Assembly (NCBI RefSeq): GCF_000204055.1
Contig: NW_006768768.1
Span: 1,056,071-1,120,070, forward strand
Length of the DNA stretch: 64,000 bases
Direction of reading: 5' to 3'
Source of the DNA: Melampsora larici-populina 98AG31
Taxonomy: Eukaryota > Basidiomycota > Pucciniomycetes > Pucciniales > Melampsoraceae
In this document: positions 22,162-35,148 of the stretch, in pieces
How the letters are laid out: each line of letters begins with the position of its first letter
Position numbering within the stretch: the stretch's first letter is position 1
Notes under the pieces: generated by a model
The model's database searches: none
Seen by the model: the letters and a program-made list of their open reading frames with translations, nothing else
Told to the model about the DNA's origin: nothing
Made by a program: the position numbers and the translations under genes

Positions 22162-25100
22162 TCATGACACCCACAAATCATACCTATCTACAACCTCCAC
22201 CATTTGACCTTGTTGCTCCCAATATACAGTCGTTTTCAAAAAGCTTGCCGCTAATTCACCGCCAAATTGCTCGAGTTTTGCGGGCAAATTTCGGCAAGCT
22301 TTTTGAAAACGACTGTAGGAAAGCTTCAAGAAGCACTCAGTGCTCATGCCGAAGCGAATGGATACAGGATAACTATTCGATCATCAGGGGCAACAAAGTA
22401 TCAATTTGTCTGCCATCGATCCGGCGCGAAACCCTCCAAAACCTCAAATTCCCAGAAAACCGACTGCCCTTTCGCCCTCACGGCCTCACAGGTTGTCCAA
22501 CCTAACGTCCCAAGTGAACTCCAGCAGATTGTTCTCAACGCAAACACCCCTCCTGTAGGTAGCTGGTACATATATATCAAAAATCCTAGTCACAATCATG
22601 GACCGATGCATCCTAACGTGAGCCTACCTATACCCTACCCACCTCAATCCCCATATAAACTGATTGAGATATCCTTTCTGCCTCACATTTCTCCATAGGT
22701 CACCAATAACACATGTGAAAGTGGCGAGAGCTTGACTACTATCCGGCATCGATCCAACCTGGTCAGTCTCATCTCTATTTGTAATACCCAGTCTTGTCTT
22801 CAGGCTCATTTGATAACCACTCCTTAGATATCAAACAAGCTGTCTCAGCTTTCGGTTTTTGATCGGTCGCAAGCCCTTGCAGAGATTCATCAAGTCCTCA
22901 ATAAGTACCAAATCCCCCACCTTCCCGAGTCATCCCAGGACACCTTGGGAAAAGCCAATTTACTGCTGCGACCCAAAGTATCTCAAGCACAAAATATCCC
23001 GATCACTGGGACAGAAACCAGAGAGGTAAGCCAAATTTCCATCTTTAAATCTCGGATTACATTTGGAACACCCATTAATAACACTTTAATGGGACAGAAC
23101 AAAGACATGGCCCTGGTCCAAGTTCTTCCCAAGAACAAGCGGCGAAAGATCAAAACCACAAGTGTGACGCTTCCAGTTCCAGTTCAACACTTTGATCCAG
23201 TTCAAGAGTTCGATAACATTCCACAGCTTCCAGCTTCTAAACATGTCGAAGGAACCGACACTGGGCTTCCTAAGCCTCTTCCAGTAATTACTAACTTCGA
23301 ACTCCACAGTACAGTTACTGAATGTGGCGCTCACCACTTAGAATTCAATCCCACTGCCGCCCAGCCCCAGAAAAAGCGGAAGAAGGTGCGAACCACAACT
23401 GCGAAGTTTCCAGTTCCCGACTTGGAATCGGATCCATTTCAAGACTTGGATCACATTCCACAGCTTCCATCATCCCAACACTTCAAAGGAACCGACTCTG
23501 TGATAGCCAAATCTCCCAATTTAGATGTTGAAGACTTGAAATTGATGAATACTGCTCAAGGCTCTGGTTGTTCCTCTCAGCTTCCATCACCTGATCAAAT
23601 CTTTCACACACTACCCGATTCAAACATTCAGACTCTTTCACCTGCCGAATTGGATTGTGATCACGACTTAGACGGTTTGGCTTCCTGCATCTTGTCACCA
23701 AATCGAGCAAATCAAGAACAACAGGCAAACCTTCCAGCCAACAACTCAGATCACCCCTTTCCAATTCATCTGCGTAAGACCAACACCATATCCACAAAAC
23801 CCACGATTTTGCCCCGTTTGGTCGACTACGATTCGGAACCTTCAGTAAGCAAATTTGCATCAACCTGTCATGTTTTCAATCAAGACTGAAGAGATTGTCA
23901 CAGTTTTCCACCAATGTATCACAGGCTTCACCACCTCTCACACCGCTTAATGATTGCCTACCAGACCCAGTGGTGAGTTGCGATATCATTCTGAACTTGA
24001 AGGATTAGGTCAAGTGATTAAATTTAAAATTTAACCCATTAGCTATTACCCACGCAACCTCCCGATTCTCTGACTCAGGAGACAACACCTTTGGTGAGTT
24101 GCTCGAAACTTAGAATCATTCAATCAACTGACCTTTCAAAGTAGCTTGCATCCCCAGTGGCGGCTCTAGATGAAGAAGACAAAAGTTTTCAATTGGAAAG
24201 CTTGCTACCATCCAGAAATCCTTGTAACACACCTCCTGCTCCTGCTCCTGCTCCGGTTTCTGTTCCTTCTCCTGTGAGTCGCATCCTTCACAGGTCATGT
24301 TACTCTCACATCGCTAAGCTAACTTGTATGAATGATTATGTATGTCGATGAAGGTTGCCATCCCTATCACTAGAACTCGATCTGGAGCTGAGGGACGTGT
24401 GACTCGGAAACCACCCAGCCCTCTTCGAAGGTCCACCCGGCATAAACTTGACACCTCGTCTGCTGGAACCCGTAGGTATACACGCAATCAAATGGCCAAA
24501 AAAGTGTGTACGTGACTTGTGTCCATTCATCGCTTGCCCATTTGAATGATAAATAGACTAAAACTTTGAATGCCCAGGCTGATCAAGTGCCACAGGACGA
24601 TCGAGTGCCACTTTGGTTGCATGAATACCTACCATCTGTTCAAGACCCACTCAGTGATGGGCATTGCGGTTATCGGGCTATTGCAATGAGTTTGGGGCGA
24701 ACCGAAGACGACTGGCTCGTGGTTCGAAATGAGCTGATTGCTGAACTGGAGTCTAAGGCAGATTTCTACGAATCTCACCTAAAGACTCGTAAGAGAGGTG
24801 ATGGAGGTGTTGCTGAGCACGTTGAAGCCATCAAAACTCGCAGGAAAGAAGTTCTCAATGACCCTTCACTGTGGCTTGATTCAGCTCGAATGATGTACAT
24901 TATTGCAACTGCTTACAACAGGCCATTCTGTGTTTACAGTAAAGGCCACAAAGACGAAAATTTTACAGCCTTTCCTCTGGATTGTCCTGCGAATGATTAT
25001 TCACCCATCTTTGTTTGTTATGACCGACAAGGCGCTCATTTTATGTCTATCTCATTTTCGTCTCCTCTCTTCACTATCCCCATCCCTCAACCATGGACAG

Positions 25101-25273
25101 AATGGTACAATCTAGCATCTCCTGAGGCTGCTGATTGGACACAAAAATTCCAACCTCAAATCAATTTCTTCACTCATCGGATAATACCCTCGATAGTAGC
25201 GGAAAGACCTTTATTAAATCCTCACAACAAACCTGTAGAAGTCCTCTCCTCATCTGATGAAGGGTCAATGTAA
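22162..25273 (+). pseudogene. FAR1-type zinc finger plus OTU protease gene in C
   Basis: About nine exons are inferred from clean GT-AG borders: 22162-22617, 22699-22761, 22828-23025, 23098-23844, 23925-23972, 24043-24093, 24145-24273, 24354-about 24475, 24578-25273. Exon 1 encodes a FAR1/GCM-like domain (C-x-R, then DCPF, ending NPSHNHGPMHPN). Exon 4 has two copies of a roughly 50-residue unit, each with a basic cluster (KNKRRKIKTT, QKKRKKVRTT) followed by FPVP/LPVP and IPQLP, so probable nuclear localisation. The last exon is an OTU cysteine protease: DGHCGYRAIAMSLGR (catalytic Asp-Cys) and QGAHFMSISF (His). Such proteases remove ubiquitin-like modifiers. An 89-bp MITE in exon 1 shifts the frame. 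The join between the last two exons is uncertain. One gene or two remains open; the splice pattern favours one. Confidence 0.7.
22227..22315. mobile_element. 89-bp Tc1/mariner-type MITE in the FAR1 exon
   Basis: CAGTCGTTTTCAAAAAGC and its inverse form the ends, flanked by TA (22225-22226 and 22316-22317). Removing it with one TA restores an open frame reading PPFDLVAPNIGKLQEAL. The net insertion of 91 bp breaks the frame. There is no coding capacity. Confidence 0.85.
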
Positions 25274-25624
25274 CAATTTATGGTGTTCCTTAAGCTGTTG
25301 ATTTATATAATAAAACCGGGTTGTCTATAAATTTTCTGTCACTATATTTTTCTGTGTCAATATAAAATGAAGGGTTTGTGGTGCTTGATAAAAATCACCG
25401 CCTCACTTTGCCTAAGTGGTGACATGTTGAGTACAGAATTTCCAAAATGCAAACACTGGTGAAAGATACTGACAGCCATACACTGTTGAGTGTTTCACAG
25501 GGGTGAAATCTCAATGAAGTGTGTCACCTCCACTTTGCCCATCTTTCGATACATCACTTGTCAATAGAACCCCTTCCAGCCTCGATCTAATTGAACTTTC
25601 CATCGTACTCACGCTTTCCCTCAA
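25274..25624 (+). other. Spacer between FAR1/OTU and KDZ genes
   Basis: A 350-bp AT-rich spacer that should contain the 3' end of the OTU gene and the promoter of the transposase gene. The two genes lie head to tail. No repeat or ORF of note is seen. Confidence 0.45.
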
Positions 25625-28600
25625 ATGGCTCGATTCAAAGGAAAGCACCAAACCTTTCGACCCCAAAAGCCTTATTGGCTCAAGGCTCCCAAGACCCCTT
25701 TACAAAAGGCACATTTTCAACGTATGCTTGCTGCTGTCATTGCACACACCCGCCGTGCACCTCCAATACCCCACGATATGACTAATCACGGCGATGGGGA
25801 TCTAGAGCCCCTCCTACCTGACGAAATAGACGATCACCTTCCGCATCCTGATTTTATTGATGAGATATATCAAGAACGAATTGAAGAAGAGCGACGACAA
25901 CGCATTCTCACCTTGGAACGCTCATCACAAGAGATGTACGATGCCTACATCGAATGTCATCTGAAGACTTCTGAATGGGGGAATCCGACACTGTGGGACT
26001 TTGATCACAAGCTTTTGTGTAACTGCCCACCTAGTCAATGGCGCGAAAGAGATATCGATCTCATCGACATCTTATGTAAGCATCAATTATGTATCAATCA
26101 AAGCTATCTAGTACTTGATTCTATTGCTGATCATCACACTACACCCCCCAACGCTCATAAGTCAGACACAAGGCTACCATACGATTTTGTTCTTGTCAAA
26201 AAAGCGATCTAACAAGGCTGATCCTCATGGGATACATTGGCGGATCACCAAAGTACCCTGTGACAGCATTTTCGATACGCCTCCTACGTTTCTATCATGT
26301 CATTTGGAAATATTGTACCACACGTGTGGGCCCTTTTGCTCGAGGCCTGGATGAGTATCTTGACGCGTACAATCCACTCATGCTCAAAAAGAGTGATCAG
26401 GTGAGCAATTTTAGTCAGTATGAATTTCAAACACATTCCTTTTTTTACTTGTGTCTTAACATATCACTTTTTTTAGCCTCGTCAATGGCACACACCTTTG
26501 TACTGGGCAATAGACACCTATCGATTAATGCTCACAAAGACCGAATCTGCCCTCGATGCCGAACTTCAACTGACCATCCAGGACAAGTTAGCCGAGAACT
26601 GCCCCCGGTGCTTTGGCCCTCCGGTCAAGAGCGGTCTAATCGATTCTGAGCCGGACATAATTGTTTGCCTTGATGGAAATTTCCAACATCGAAGGCATAT
26701 AAGTGCTGGAACCAAAGCAGCAAAGACTGCAACAAAAATGCCTAAGCTTTTTATTCCGGATGAGCAAGTCAAAGAAATGGAACAACAGATCTCTGGTCTT
26801 TCGGAAGATGACTTTGTAAGATACAATATACAATCATAAAACAACTGAACTATGTTTTCCTAATAGCAATCTATCCTATGCAGCACGCCTGCGCGGACCA
26901 ACATACGGCAGGAAATGACACTCGTGGGAAGGGCCACTGGGCCGGATGTGATGAAACGGGCCTCATGGCGATGACGTGTCGTCATGACCACCCGCTTCGA
27001 TATATAAACATTGTTCAAAGTGGGGAGAAGTCAGTCTCAGTGTCTTCTGGAATCTGACCCGGGATACCACACTGACTTACTTATTGATCGTTTGATTTGT
27101 ATCATCGTCACTAGACTCTATTATAGCTATACCTTAACACTACAAGAAAGATAATATTTTCTGGGCAGAAAATTAAATTATTGATACACAAAAATATTGA
27201 GAGGCCAGGAGGAGAGCAAAAAATGAATAAAAATATGCATCTTGTTCCCTGCGTTGAGAACTTCACTCTGCATATTTTTCCGTATTTTTACAGTCCATAT
27301 TGATAAGTGTACTAACAATAAACCTTCACAATCATCCAATTACAACCTGTAACAAGCACTGAAATTTGGCTCATTAGTGTTTAGAGAAACTTTTGATTTC
27401 TGAAAATACTCATAACTTTTTCAATTCCGGTCCAAAGCGCTCGATTTTGGGTGCATTGGTAAGCTGGAATTGTCCTCCAAATAGTTCATAATCGGCCCAT
27501 CGCGCACCCCTACCTGCTATTTTTGATGTGTTCTTTTTTATACATTTGTACATACAGATCGGTAGAATGATTGTCATACTAGCTACATAGTTCTTGATCT
27601 TATGAAAGTTCGAGAGGAAGAGTTCAGCTTTCTAATGCACTTAAAATCGAGTGTTTTGAGGCCGATTTGAGAAAGCTATAGGTGTTTTCAGAAATCAAAA
27701 GTTTCTCTAAACACTAATGAGCCAAATTTCAGTGCTTGTTACAGGTTGTAATTGGATGATTATGAAGGTTTATTGTTAGTACACTTATCAATACGGACTG
27801 TAAAAATATGGAAAAATATGGAGAGTGAAGCTCTCACCGCAGGGAACAAGATGCATATTTTTATTTATTTTTTGCCCTTCTCCTGGCCTCTCAATATTTT
27901 TGTGTATCAATAATTTAATTTTCTGCCCAGAAAATATTATATTTTGTGTAGTGTAATCAAATGGATTTTGACTATTACAAATGATCTTGGTCTGGTTCCA
28001 CAGCGGATCTGCTTTCTGTACGACATAGGATGTACGATGGAGAATGGGATCATAAAGGTTAGCACAACAGTTTTAATCAATGATGGTATGAATTGCTGAT
28101 ATCTTATACTAGCGCAACATGTTTGTTGAAGAACGGCAGCGTGGAAGACTCAAGTTTGGAACAAGTGTCTTTCACGCATATGTTCATCTCTGGGCTTGCC
28201 AGCTCCTCTGGAATCCCAGGCTCAACGTAGGATTTGGCCTTTCCGATGGCAAAGGTTGTGAACGAAACTGGATGGATCTGACTCCACTAGTTGCACCTCT
28301 ACGATATTCAACATCACAACATCGAGTGAATGCTATCAGCATGAAGGCAGACCACTGCAACATCAATCGCCGTCATCATGCAGGTGCGTATTTCTATTCT
28401 TTTCAATTCCTCCATCCAAATACTTAAAGTGATCTCCTAGCGCGACATCTTGTACGCAGAAAGAAAGAGGTACGTGCAAGACTTCAAGACGCTGAGCAGG
28501 CACTCAGAACCCTTGAGATCCCAGTTCAAGGGTACCCTGGCCACAGTGCGAGATTCTTTGAGAGTTTGTGGAACACACGAAAAGCCCAGCAGCTAGATGC

Positions 28601-29915
28601 AATGAACGAGCAGAAAAGTCGGAAGCAAGAAATGATTGCTCTGTTACTGGGGTTAGAGGAGGATCTCATAGGGGCTTGGTGAGTTAAGAGACGCCTTGGA
28701 TCATTTCCCTGTTACATCTTGATGTTTAACACTTTTGCTTAATTTCAGAGAACGTCTCAGGGGAATACAAGCGACGCGAAGGAGGGCCCGAACTGACGCT
28801 GACAACAACGACCTCATGGCTCTACCAGCTACTGTAGCAGATGTAGAAGAGCAGATCAAGGGTGTGGCAACGGCCCTAGGAGGTCCTGCATTTAGAGCTT
28901 TGGCTGGGGCAACTGGTAACTTTCATCTACCTTGGATGAAAATATACCGTGCTAACAAACTGTGCTTTTTGACCCATAAAAGACAGCAAAACTAATGCAC
29001 TGATAGCCATATCTATTGCACGAAGCAACCTTTATGAGGCCAAAGTGGGCCTCATCGAATCTAGGCTATGTCGTCATCACAACACTGGTAAGTTTTGTAA
29101 TATATTGTAGTGACGGATATTATACAAATATAATCATTATTTATTGGTTTGATAGGGCAGCGAAATGCACAGTACAATGCGCGTCAGCACAGCAAGAAGA
29201 CAGCAAACCTACGCGTGAAGTATCAAACCTATGAGCGCAAAGTTCAAAAGTACCATACGGATTTTCCGAGGGCAACACGCGTTCAACTCCCTGACCTTGG
29301 AATGGTCATGCAGATGTCATTAGACGATGCTTTCTGGAATCGGGGTGAGGTGAATGAAGACGAGGATGGTGAACATGCGGACAAGTTTCGAGCAGCTATA
29401 GATGCAACTCTACTGCAAAGGAGTGCACTTGAGGAGCTGAGACGCATTGCCAGGGAAGTCCGACAGATGATTAGTTGGGCAAATGAATATTACGAACGAA
29501 TCATGACATTTAAGACACGGATAGAACAAGGCAAGTAAAGTTGCATGTTTAAATTGTATTGGGGAACAACTCTGACCGGTTTGGATTTTCAGAAAACGAT
29601 CCAGTCTGCCAGTCTAGGAAGATGTCCCTATACACCATTATCTCAAGGAGATGTTGCAAGTTGTGGAAGAATTGGAGCCGCGATCTCCAGCATGAGCTTC
29701 AGGAGACTAGTGGAGATCTCAAAGGTTGTGCCGAAGTCGATGAGGCTTTGGGGATGTCTTGGGGGAGGGTATGTGGATGGGCAGGGGAGGAGTGGAAGAT
29801 ACTGGGGGGCGCTGCTGTAATTCGTGCTGAAGAGCCAGACTGGTATGAGGAACAAGAAGACCATATGTATGATTATCTATATGACATGAATGGTGAGGTG
29901 TTGGGCAATGATTAG
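25625..29915 (+). pseudogene. KDZ transposase gene of C, interrupted
   Basis: A multi-exon gene (about 25625-26085, 26215-26400, 26477-26815, 26867-27030 and on, 27957-28057, 28113-28383, 28441-28678, 28749 onward to 29915). Family landmarks in order: DIDLIDIL, then GYIGGSPKYPVTAFSIRLLR, CPRCFGPP, PDIIVCLDGNFQHRRH (first catalytic Asp), CADQHTAGN, KGHWAGCDETGLMAMTCRHD, RICFLYDIGCTMENG (second Asp), FGTSVFHAYVHLWACQ, GFGLSDGKGCERNW (catalytic Glu), then long helical ARHLVRRKKEVRARLQ segments and an acidic C-terminus. This is a DDE enzyme of the Kyakuja-Dileera-Zisupton class, expected to cut the TIRs of C. Element M splits an open frame at 27137. A frame change near 27030-27060 and an unclear join near 26085-26215 may be further damage or unrecognised introns. 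Confidence 0.88.
27138..27953. mobile_element. CACTA-type fold-back element M
   Basis: It begins CACTACAAGAAAGATAATA and ends TATTTTGTGTAGTG, with TSD TAA (27135-27137 and 27954-27956). The two arms pair almost perfectly for about 350 bp each around a short unpaired centre. CACTA ends and a 3-bp duplication are the mark of the CACTA/EnSpm group. There is no transposase. The site lies in a frame that is open on both sides (YSYTLIKWILT after removal), so it interrupts transposase coding sequence. Confidence 0.88.
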
Positions 29916-32900
29916 CCAAACATCTATTACACCTCGGCTTAATTAATAAGACTATAACAACATCTTGATTTGTGTACTATAAAAAAGGTGCTTAGATTAT
30001 ATTAACATCTGGATCTTTGTACTATAAAAAAGATGCTTACGTCTCAAGATTGGAAAAACATCTAGATCATCTAATCATGGATTGAGTGAATTACTTGGAC
30101 ATGATACCCTTTGCAGTCGAGTGATGCAAGGATCTTTGTACTATAAAAAAGATGCTTACGTCTCAAGATTGGAAAAACATCTAGATCATCTAATCATGGA
30201 TTGAGTGAATTACTTGGACATGATACCCTTTGCAGTCGAGTGATGCAATGATATCATTAATCATAATCATCTCTGACATAATATAACAGATTCACTCAAC
30301 TGCATACTTCCTACTGATACCAACACCTTCAGAATAATCTAAGTCAAGCGCAAAAGTGAGTATAACATTTGATGCTGCAGTTCAAATACCATGCGATTGT
30401 TGACAAGTTTTCTTGAGACAACTCATAAAATCCCTATCTTGCGGTAACTTACTCATTTATTATGTATTGCAAAACACACAAGACCAGATACTTATTTATT
30501 ACTCATGATTCACAACTGAATACTGGGTCAAAACCTCTGAAAAAGTAAGACTTTGAACATTACAAGTTGTGTGTATTATGACAGAGACATCTTACTTGCT
30601 TATTATAGATTTGAGTAAACTTATTCAGGTTGGTGTTAAACAGCTTGGTCAGCCACTATCTTATTACAGATTTGAGTAAACTTATTCTATTTGGTGTTCA
30701 ACCACTTGGTCAGTCGCTATCTTATTTAATCTCATGTGGTTGGTGATTTGGTGATTTTTGAACATTGCAAGTTGCGTGTATTATAGCAGAGACAACTTAC
30801 TTGCTTATTATAGATTTGAGTAAACTTATTCAGGTGTTTGTTCAACAACTTGGTCAGCCACTATCTTATTCAATCTCATGTGGTTGGTGATTATCAATGC
30901 CAATGCCTCCTGGTGAAGCCACCCCTGGCAGTTGTCACATACCAGAGTCAACTTACTCAGGTTGTTGTTGAACCACTTGGTCATCCATGTTCTCATTTAA
31001 TCTGGTGTGGTTGATGTTGACCAAAAAGCTGCCGGTGAAGCCAGCTTTTTGGTCATCAGCTTACTAAGTGAATACTTACGTGGGCTTCATTACTGATGTT
31101 AGACCAGAGTGATTAAATTTCCTTAGCTTGTGGCTCAACAACTTCATCAATCAAGTTTGGATTGAATCTCGCATGGGTGGTGATTACCACTGCCTCCAGG
31201 CAAGTTATCAACAAGCCTGGTTGTTGGTTGATAACTTGCCCATTGAATCTTTACATGCGCATCACCACTGACGCTAGTGAAGGTCATTGGTCAACTCTGC
31301 CCAACTTGTAGCGTTCTCTACTCCGGATGGTAACAATTGGTCATTGTCACTAACAGGTAGGTCTTCAAACCCACATGCTTTCTCACATCAAAGTGATGAA
31401 TGCAATCCCACTCAGTGCTGAGTATTGAACTTTTTGATACTCACATGAGAGATCAAGAGATTCCCCGAGTGGGTTGGCAATCATCAACTTAATTATTTGT
31501 TGACCTGTTTGATGTTGTTGTCAGTAGAGACAATTGAGGCAATAATACCAACTCCATTGCTTTTTAAATTCTTACAACCATCCACATACTTTGGCCATTT
31601 GAAAGATGACCAAAGTATACAGACTTGTTAAAGGCATGATTGGACTCATATTCCAATGATGCCTCTGTCTTTATTCATCTCTGTCATTGGCCCCAAAAAA
31701 CAAGTTTTTACGCTTCTCAACAATGCGATAATCAGCCAGTTTGTCTTCAGGGGACATAGACCATTGACTCATGTCAAGCAAATGTACATAAACCACCCAA
31801 GCTATCACCGTAAAGCACTATCAAACATGTCAGCAAAATGTGTCAGTAAAAACAATAAAGATGTCTTCAAACATGTTTATTAACCACTATCCTGACTCAC
31901 CAATTTTTGAATACGAACATGGTCCACAAAAGGACCTGTGGCAGTGATATAATAGGTATCTATAATAGGGATAGATATAAATCACAAATTTTGAACTTGC
32001 CCAGCACTTTGTCCTCACTGTGTTGCACTTACTGGACATGTACAGAGAATTCTTGCCTACACTTCTGGTAAATAAGCTTTACTTATTTACACGCATGTTA
32101 TTATACACAACTCTTCTTCCCCTTTTACCTGAAGTTGAAATGAATCAAAAAGGAAATCACAAATCACAACATTATATTCTGTAGTTTCCTGGCTCTGATA
32201 AGCATTGATCACTGTAAATCAACGCATATGATAATCCAACTTCCGTCTAATTTCAGGATTGTCGATTTTTTCGCAACACTAAACCACAAGTTATCTCACT
32301 CCGTCTGAAGACTAAGGTGTTAACCTTGTTCACCTGATATCCACCTTCCTGCAGTTCTCTAGCAATCAATAGGAAAAAGCTCTACCGTCCTACTGGGACC
32401 GTCGGAACGCATCCTAGGACTCATAAACTTTAAATATTCTGTTTTAGACACGCATAGGCAACTAGATTATTTTACTTATGAATAGACCTTCTTACAATTT
32501 GGGGGGAACTAAAGATAGTTTGACTCGTGTTGTCAAGTCTAGGACATAGGAATTTGATTTTTCGAGGTAGCTGATGTCTACCTCGAAAAATCAAATTCTC
32601 CACACGTGGATGGAAACACCATGATGACAATTGCATTGTGTAACTTCCGAAATGAAACATACCCATAGCACGTCAAAGCAGGAGGCAATGATTTATGTAA
32701 TCTAACTTGATAAAGGGTTGAAAACTCAGGGAGAAAAGGGCAGCAGGTTCCCTGATTGCCGCCCTCCCACATACCTCGAAGGGCCCTTTCTGCATCAAGT
32801 AAAACCGGGTGGATGTGTTGAGGTGGGCCGACTATATCAACAAGGATCTCTAAAGATACTTGACTGGGGTAAATGGCCAATCTACACACCATAATCAATG

Positions 32901-33265
32901 ACATCCTTCATTGAATGAAGGATGCCCGGAGATGGACCGATCTGACATCTGGCTCTGGATCACTTATTGATTTGATCATGTATGTTCAGTTCGGCCAGAC
33001 CCGTCAGTTTACAAAACATGTTGTACATTCTGAACGCGTGACAAGGAAGTCAGAGACCTGAAACCTGACAGGGGATGATAAACTTGCTGATTTAGCTAAT
33101 CCATACATTGATCATTGATCGAATGGACAGCGGTTGGTATGACATGAGAAGATCACAAGATTAGGAAGAGTTGTCGGTGTAGAGAAGGTATTTAGAATTT
33201 TGACTCTGACTTGTTCATTGTCGCTTCTTGATTGTTTTACTAGCAAGAAGCAAGGCAAATACTTA
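29916..33265. other. Non-coding middle of C with direct repeats
   Basis: No ORF with a recognisable motif in 3.3 kb. A 119-bp tandem duplication lies at 30011-30248. From about 30540 to 31000 a unit with GATTTGAGTAAACTTATTC, a GTTCAAC-ACTTGGTCAGCC segment and TCATGTGGTTGGTGATT recurs three to four times, diverged. Small hairpins occur at 31020-31060, 31200-31245 and 32549-32600 (22-bp perfect arms). This may be a subterminal-type transposase-binding or captured region; no function is shown. Confidence 0.5.
30011..30248 (+). repeat. 119-bp tandem duplication
   Basis: Units 30011-30129 and 30130-30248 are essentially identical, both starting GGATCTTTGTACTATAAAAA and ending GAGTGATGCAA. A shorter, diverged copy of the first 20 bases precedes them at about 29970. 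Confidence 0.9.
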
Positions 33266-33738
33266 CCTTCGGGATATTCATCTTGACTTCGCCTCGCAAC
33301 GTATTTCCTAAAGGGGAATAAGCAACGGTTTAGATTCCTTTAAATGAATAATCTTCTAAGGTTCGCCTCGTAACGTCTTTCCTAAAGTAGAATAAGCAAC
33401 AATATGAATTCCATTAGATTCACAGTCTACATTATCTCAGACTAGATTAATCAACGATGATGATTGATTGACGAGACGCTTGATCGAAGACCACTTACGT
33501 TCAAGTTACTCTGATCTATTTAATTAAATAAAAGCAAGCAAGACAATAAATTGATTTGTACCTGATGACGCGGGGAATCACTCCTGTGCCTTCGATGATC
33601 AAACCTTGAAAGCTACTAACACCAATACCTAAAATTAAAACATCTAATTGAGATCAGATAAGAAACGCTTTGATTGTCAATCTTTATCAATAATATAGTC
33701 AAAAACTTACATTTCATATTACCACTTTCTTCGAGCAT
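33266..33738 (-). pseudogene. Exon-like fragments of an unidentified gene
   Basis: On the minus strand an ATG at 33738 starts a 28-nt exon (33711-33738) with donor GTAAGT. The acceptor at 33629 leads to a 67-nt exon (33562-33628), then an exon ending before GTAAGT at 33267. Joined, they read MLEESGNMKCIGVSSFQG, then IIEGTGVIPRVIRKYVARR, then SQDEYPEG. A second copy of the last exon (RKDVTRR) sits at about 33340-33390. The borders are convincing but I do not recognise the protein, and nothing continues the frame. It could be a piece of a host gene caught in C. Confidence 0.35.
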
Positions 33739-33880
33739 GATGCTTCTTTCCAAAAAAATAAAGCTTGAAAAACGAGTTTGACTTCGGTATCAGTAGATAG
33801 AATTTGACGAGGGGATTTGAAACTGAAACTGAAACTGACGAACCAGATTGATCAGGATGGTCAGTTTCATAGGATTAATA

Positions 33881-34498
33881 ATGTAAGTGTTCAACCGTGT
33901 AAGGTCACATGCTACCGAAGTCGAAGCTGAACAAGTCCATCCGACTTTATACCATTACCTAGAAGTTGTAGAACTAACCTTCCCATTCAACTAACTATAC
34001 AAGTCTTCCAGAGGTTCAATGCCAGGTTTTTCCGACTCAGAACCTCCGGTCAATCATGAATAGTTAGTTGAATGTTCAAATACTTTGTTCTGTGATTAAT
34101 AAATGTAAGTGTTCAACCGTGTAAGGTCACATGCTACCGAAGTCGAAGCTGAACAAGTCCATCCGACTTTATACCATTACCTAGAAGTTGTAGAACTAAC
34201 CTTCCCATTCAACTAACTATACAAGTCTTCCAGAGGTTCAATGCCAGGTTTTTCCGACTCAGAACCTCCGGTCAATCATGAATACAGTCAACTCCCTCTA
34301 ACTTGATATCCCTGTAAGTGCATAATTCTCTATGTGCATAGGATTTTTTGCCGCCAAAAAGGGGGTTGCCAGCCAAAATGAGGTCTATAAGTGCATATTC
34401 CTTTAAGTGCATGAGAAAACCACCCGCCAAACTGTATGTAATTAGAGGGAGTTGACTGTAGTCAGTTGAATGTTCAAATACTTTCTTCTGTGATTAAT
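33881..34498 (+). repeat. 222-bp tandem duplication, second copy split by a MITE
   Basis: The unit beginning ATGTAAGTGTTCAACCGTG occurs at 33881 and again at 34103. The second copy is interrupted at 34285-34458 by a TA-flanked element that the first copy lacks, which dates the duplication before the insertion. Confidence 0.88.
34285..34458. mobile_element. 174-bp Tc1/mariner (pogo-like) MITE
   Basis: The ends CAGTCAACTCCCTCTAA and TTAGAGGGAGTTGACTG are inverted repeats flanked by TA (34283-34284 and 34459-34460). The empty site is visible in the first unit of the tandem duplication. No coding capacity. Confidence 0.88.
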
Positions 34499-35148
34499 AA
34501 ACACAAAACTGAAGATATGAAACCTATAACAAGGGAGAAGATTGGTTAGGGATGAACCAAATCAGATTATCAAAAGAAAACTTACTTAATTTGGAAAGGT
34601 GATCAACCGTGTAAGCTAACAAAGTGGAAACTGAACAAGTGACTTTACACAATTACCTTGCACTTGATAATCAAACCTCGTAGCGGGGACACTTATGATG
34701 GGTCAAGACTTAAGGTGTATAAAACGATTTCAAGTGAAAACTCTGAAATTCATTCTAAATCACGCATCATGACATGTTGAATTACGATTTCCACAAACCG
34801 ATTTGCTTTTTGATTGACATCTAAACAGAAGATGAATTGAACGTAATTGCAAGAATTTTATTTAGACCTGAAAGGATGAACAGTCAATTTCAATATTTTG
34901 GTTAATAAACATTAGTCAAGGGGTATTGCTTTTGGTTCGGCACTCAACAAGCTCACAGATTCCAATATGATCAACACCGTTGCAAATTGGTTAGTACGTC
35001 GTGGTTGAATTTGCTATCTCATGTTGGATAAGGTTTCGTTTGACATTGAAAGGAAGAACTTCAGCATAGCTTCATTTTTGAAATATGAAAGGAGGCAAGC
35101 ACGCACCCTTAATTGATGTATTTGACATTATGGGTGAGGTTTCGGCCT

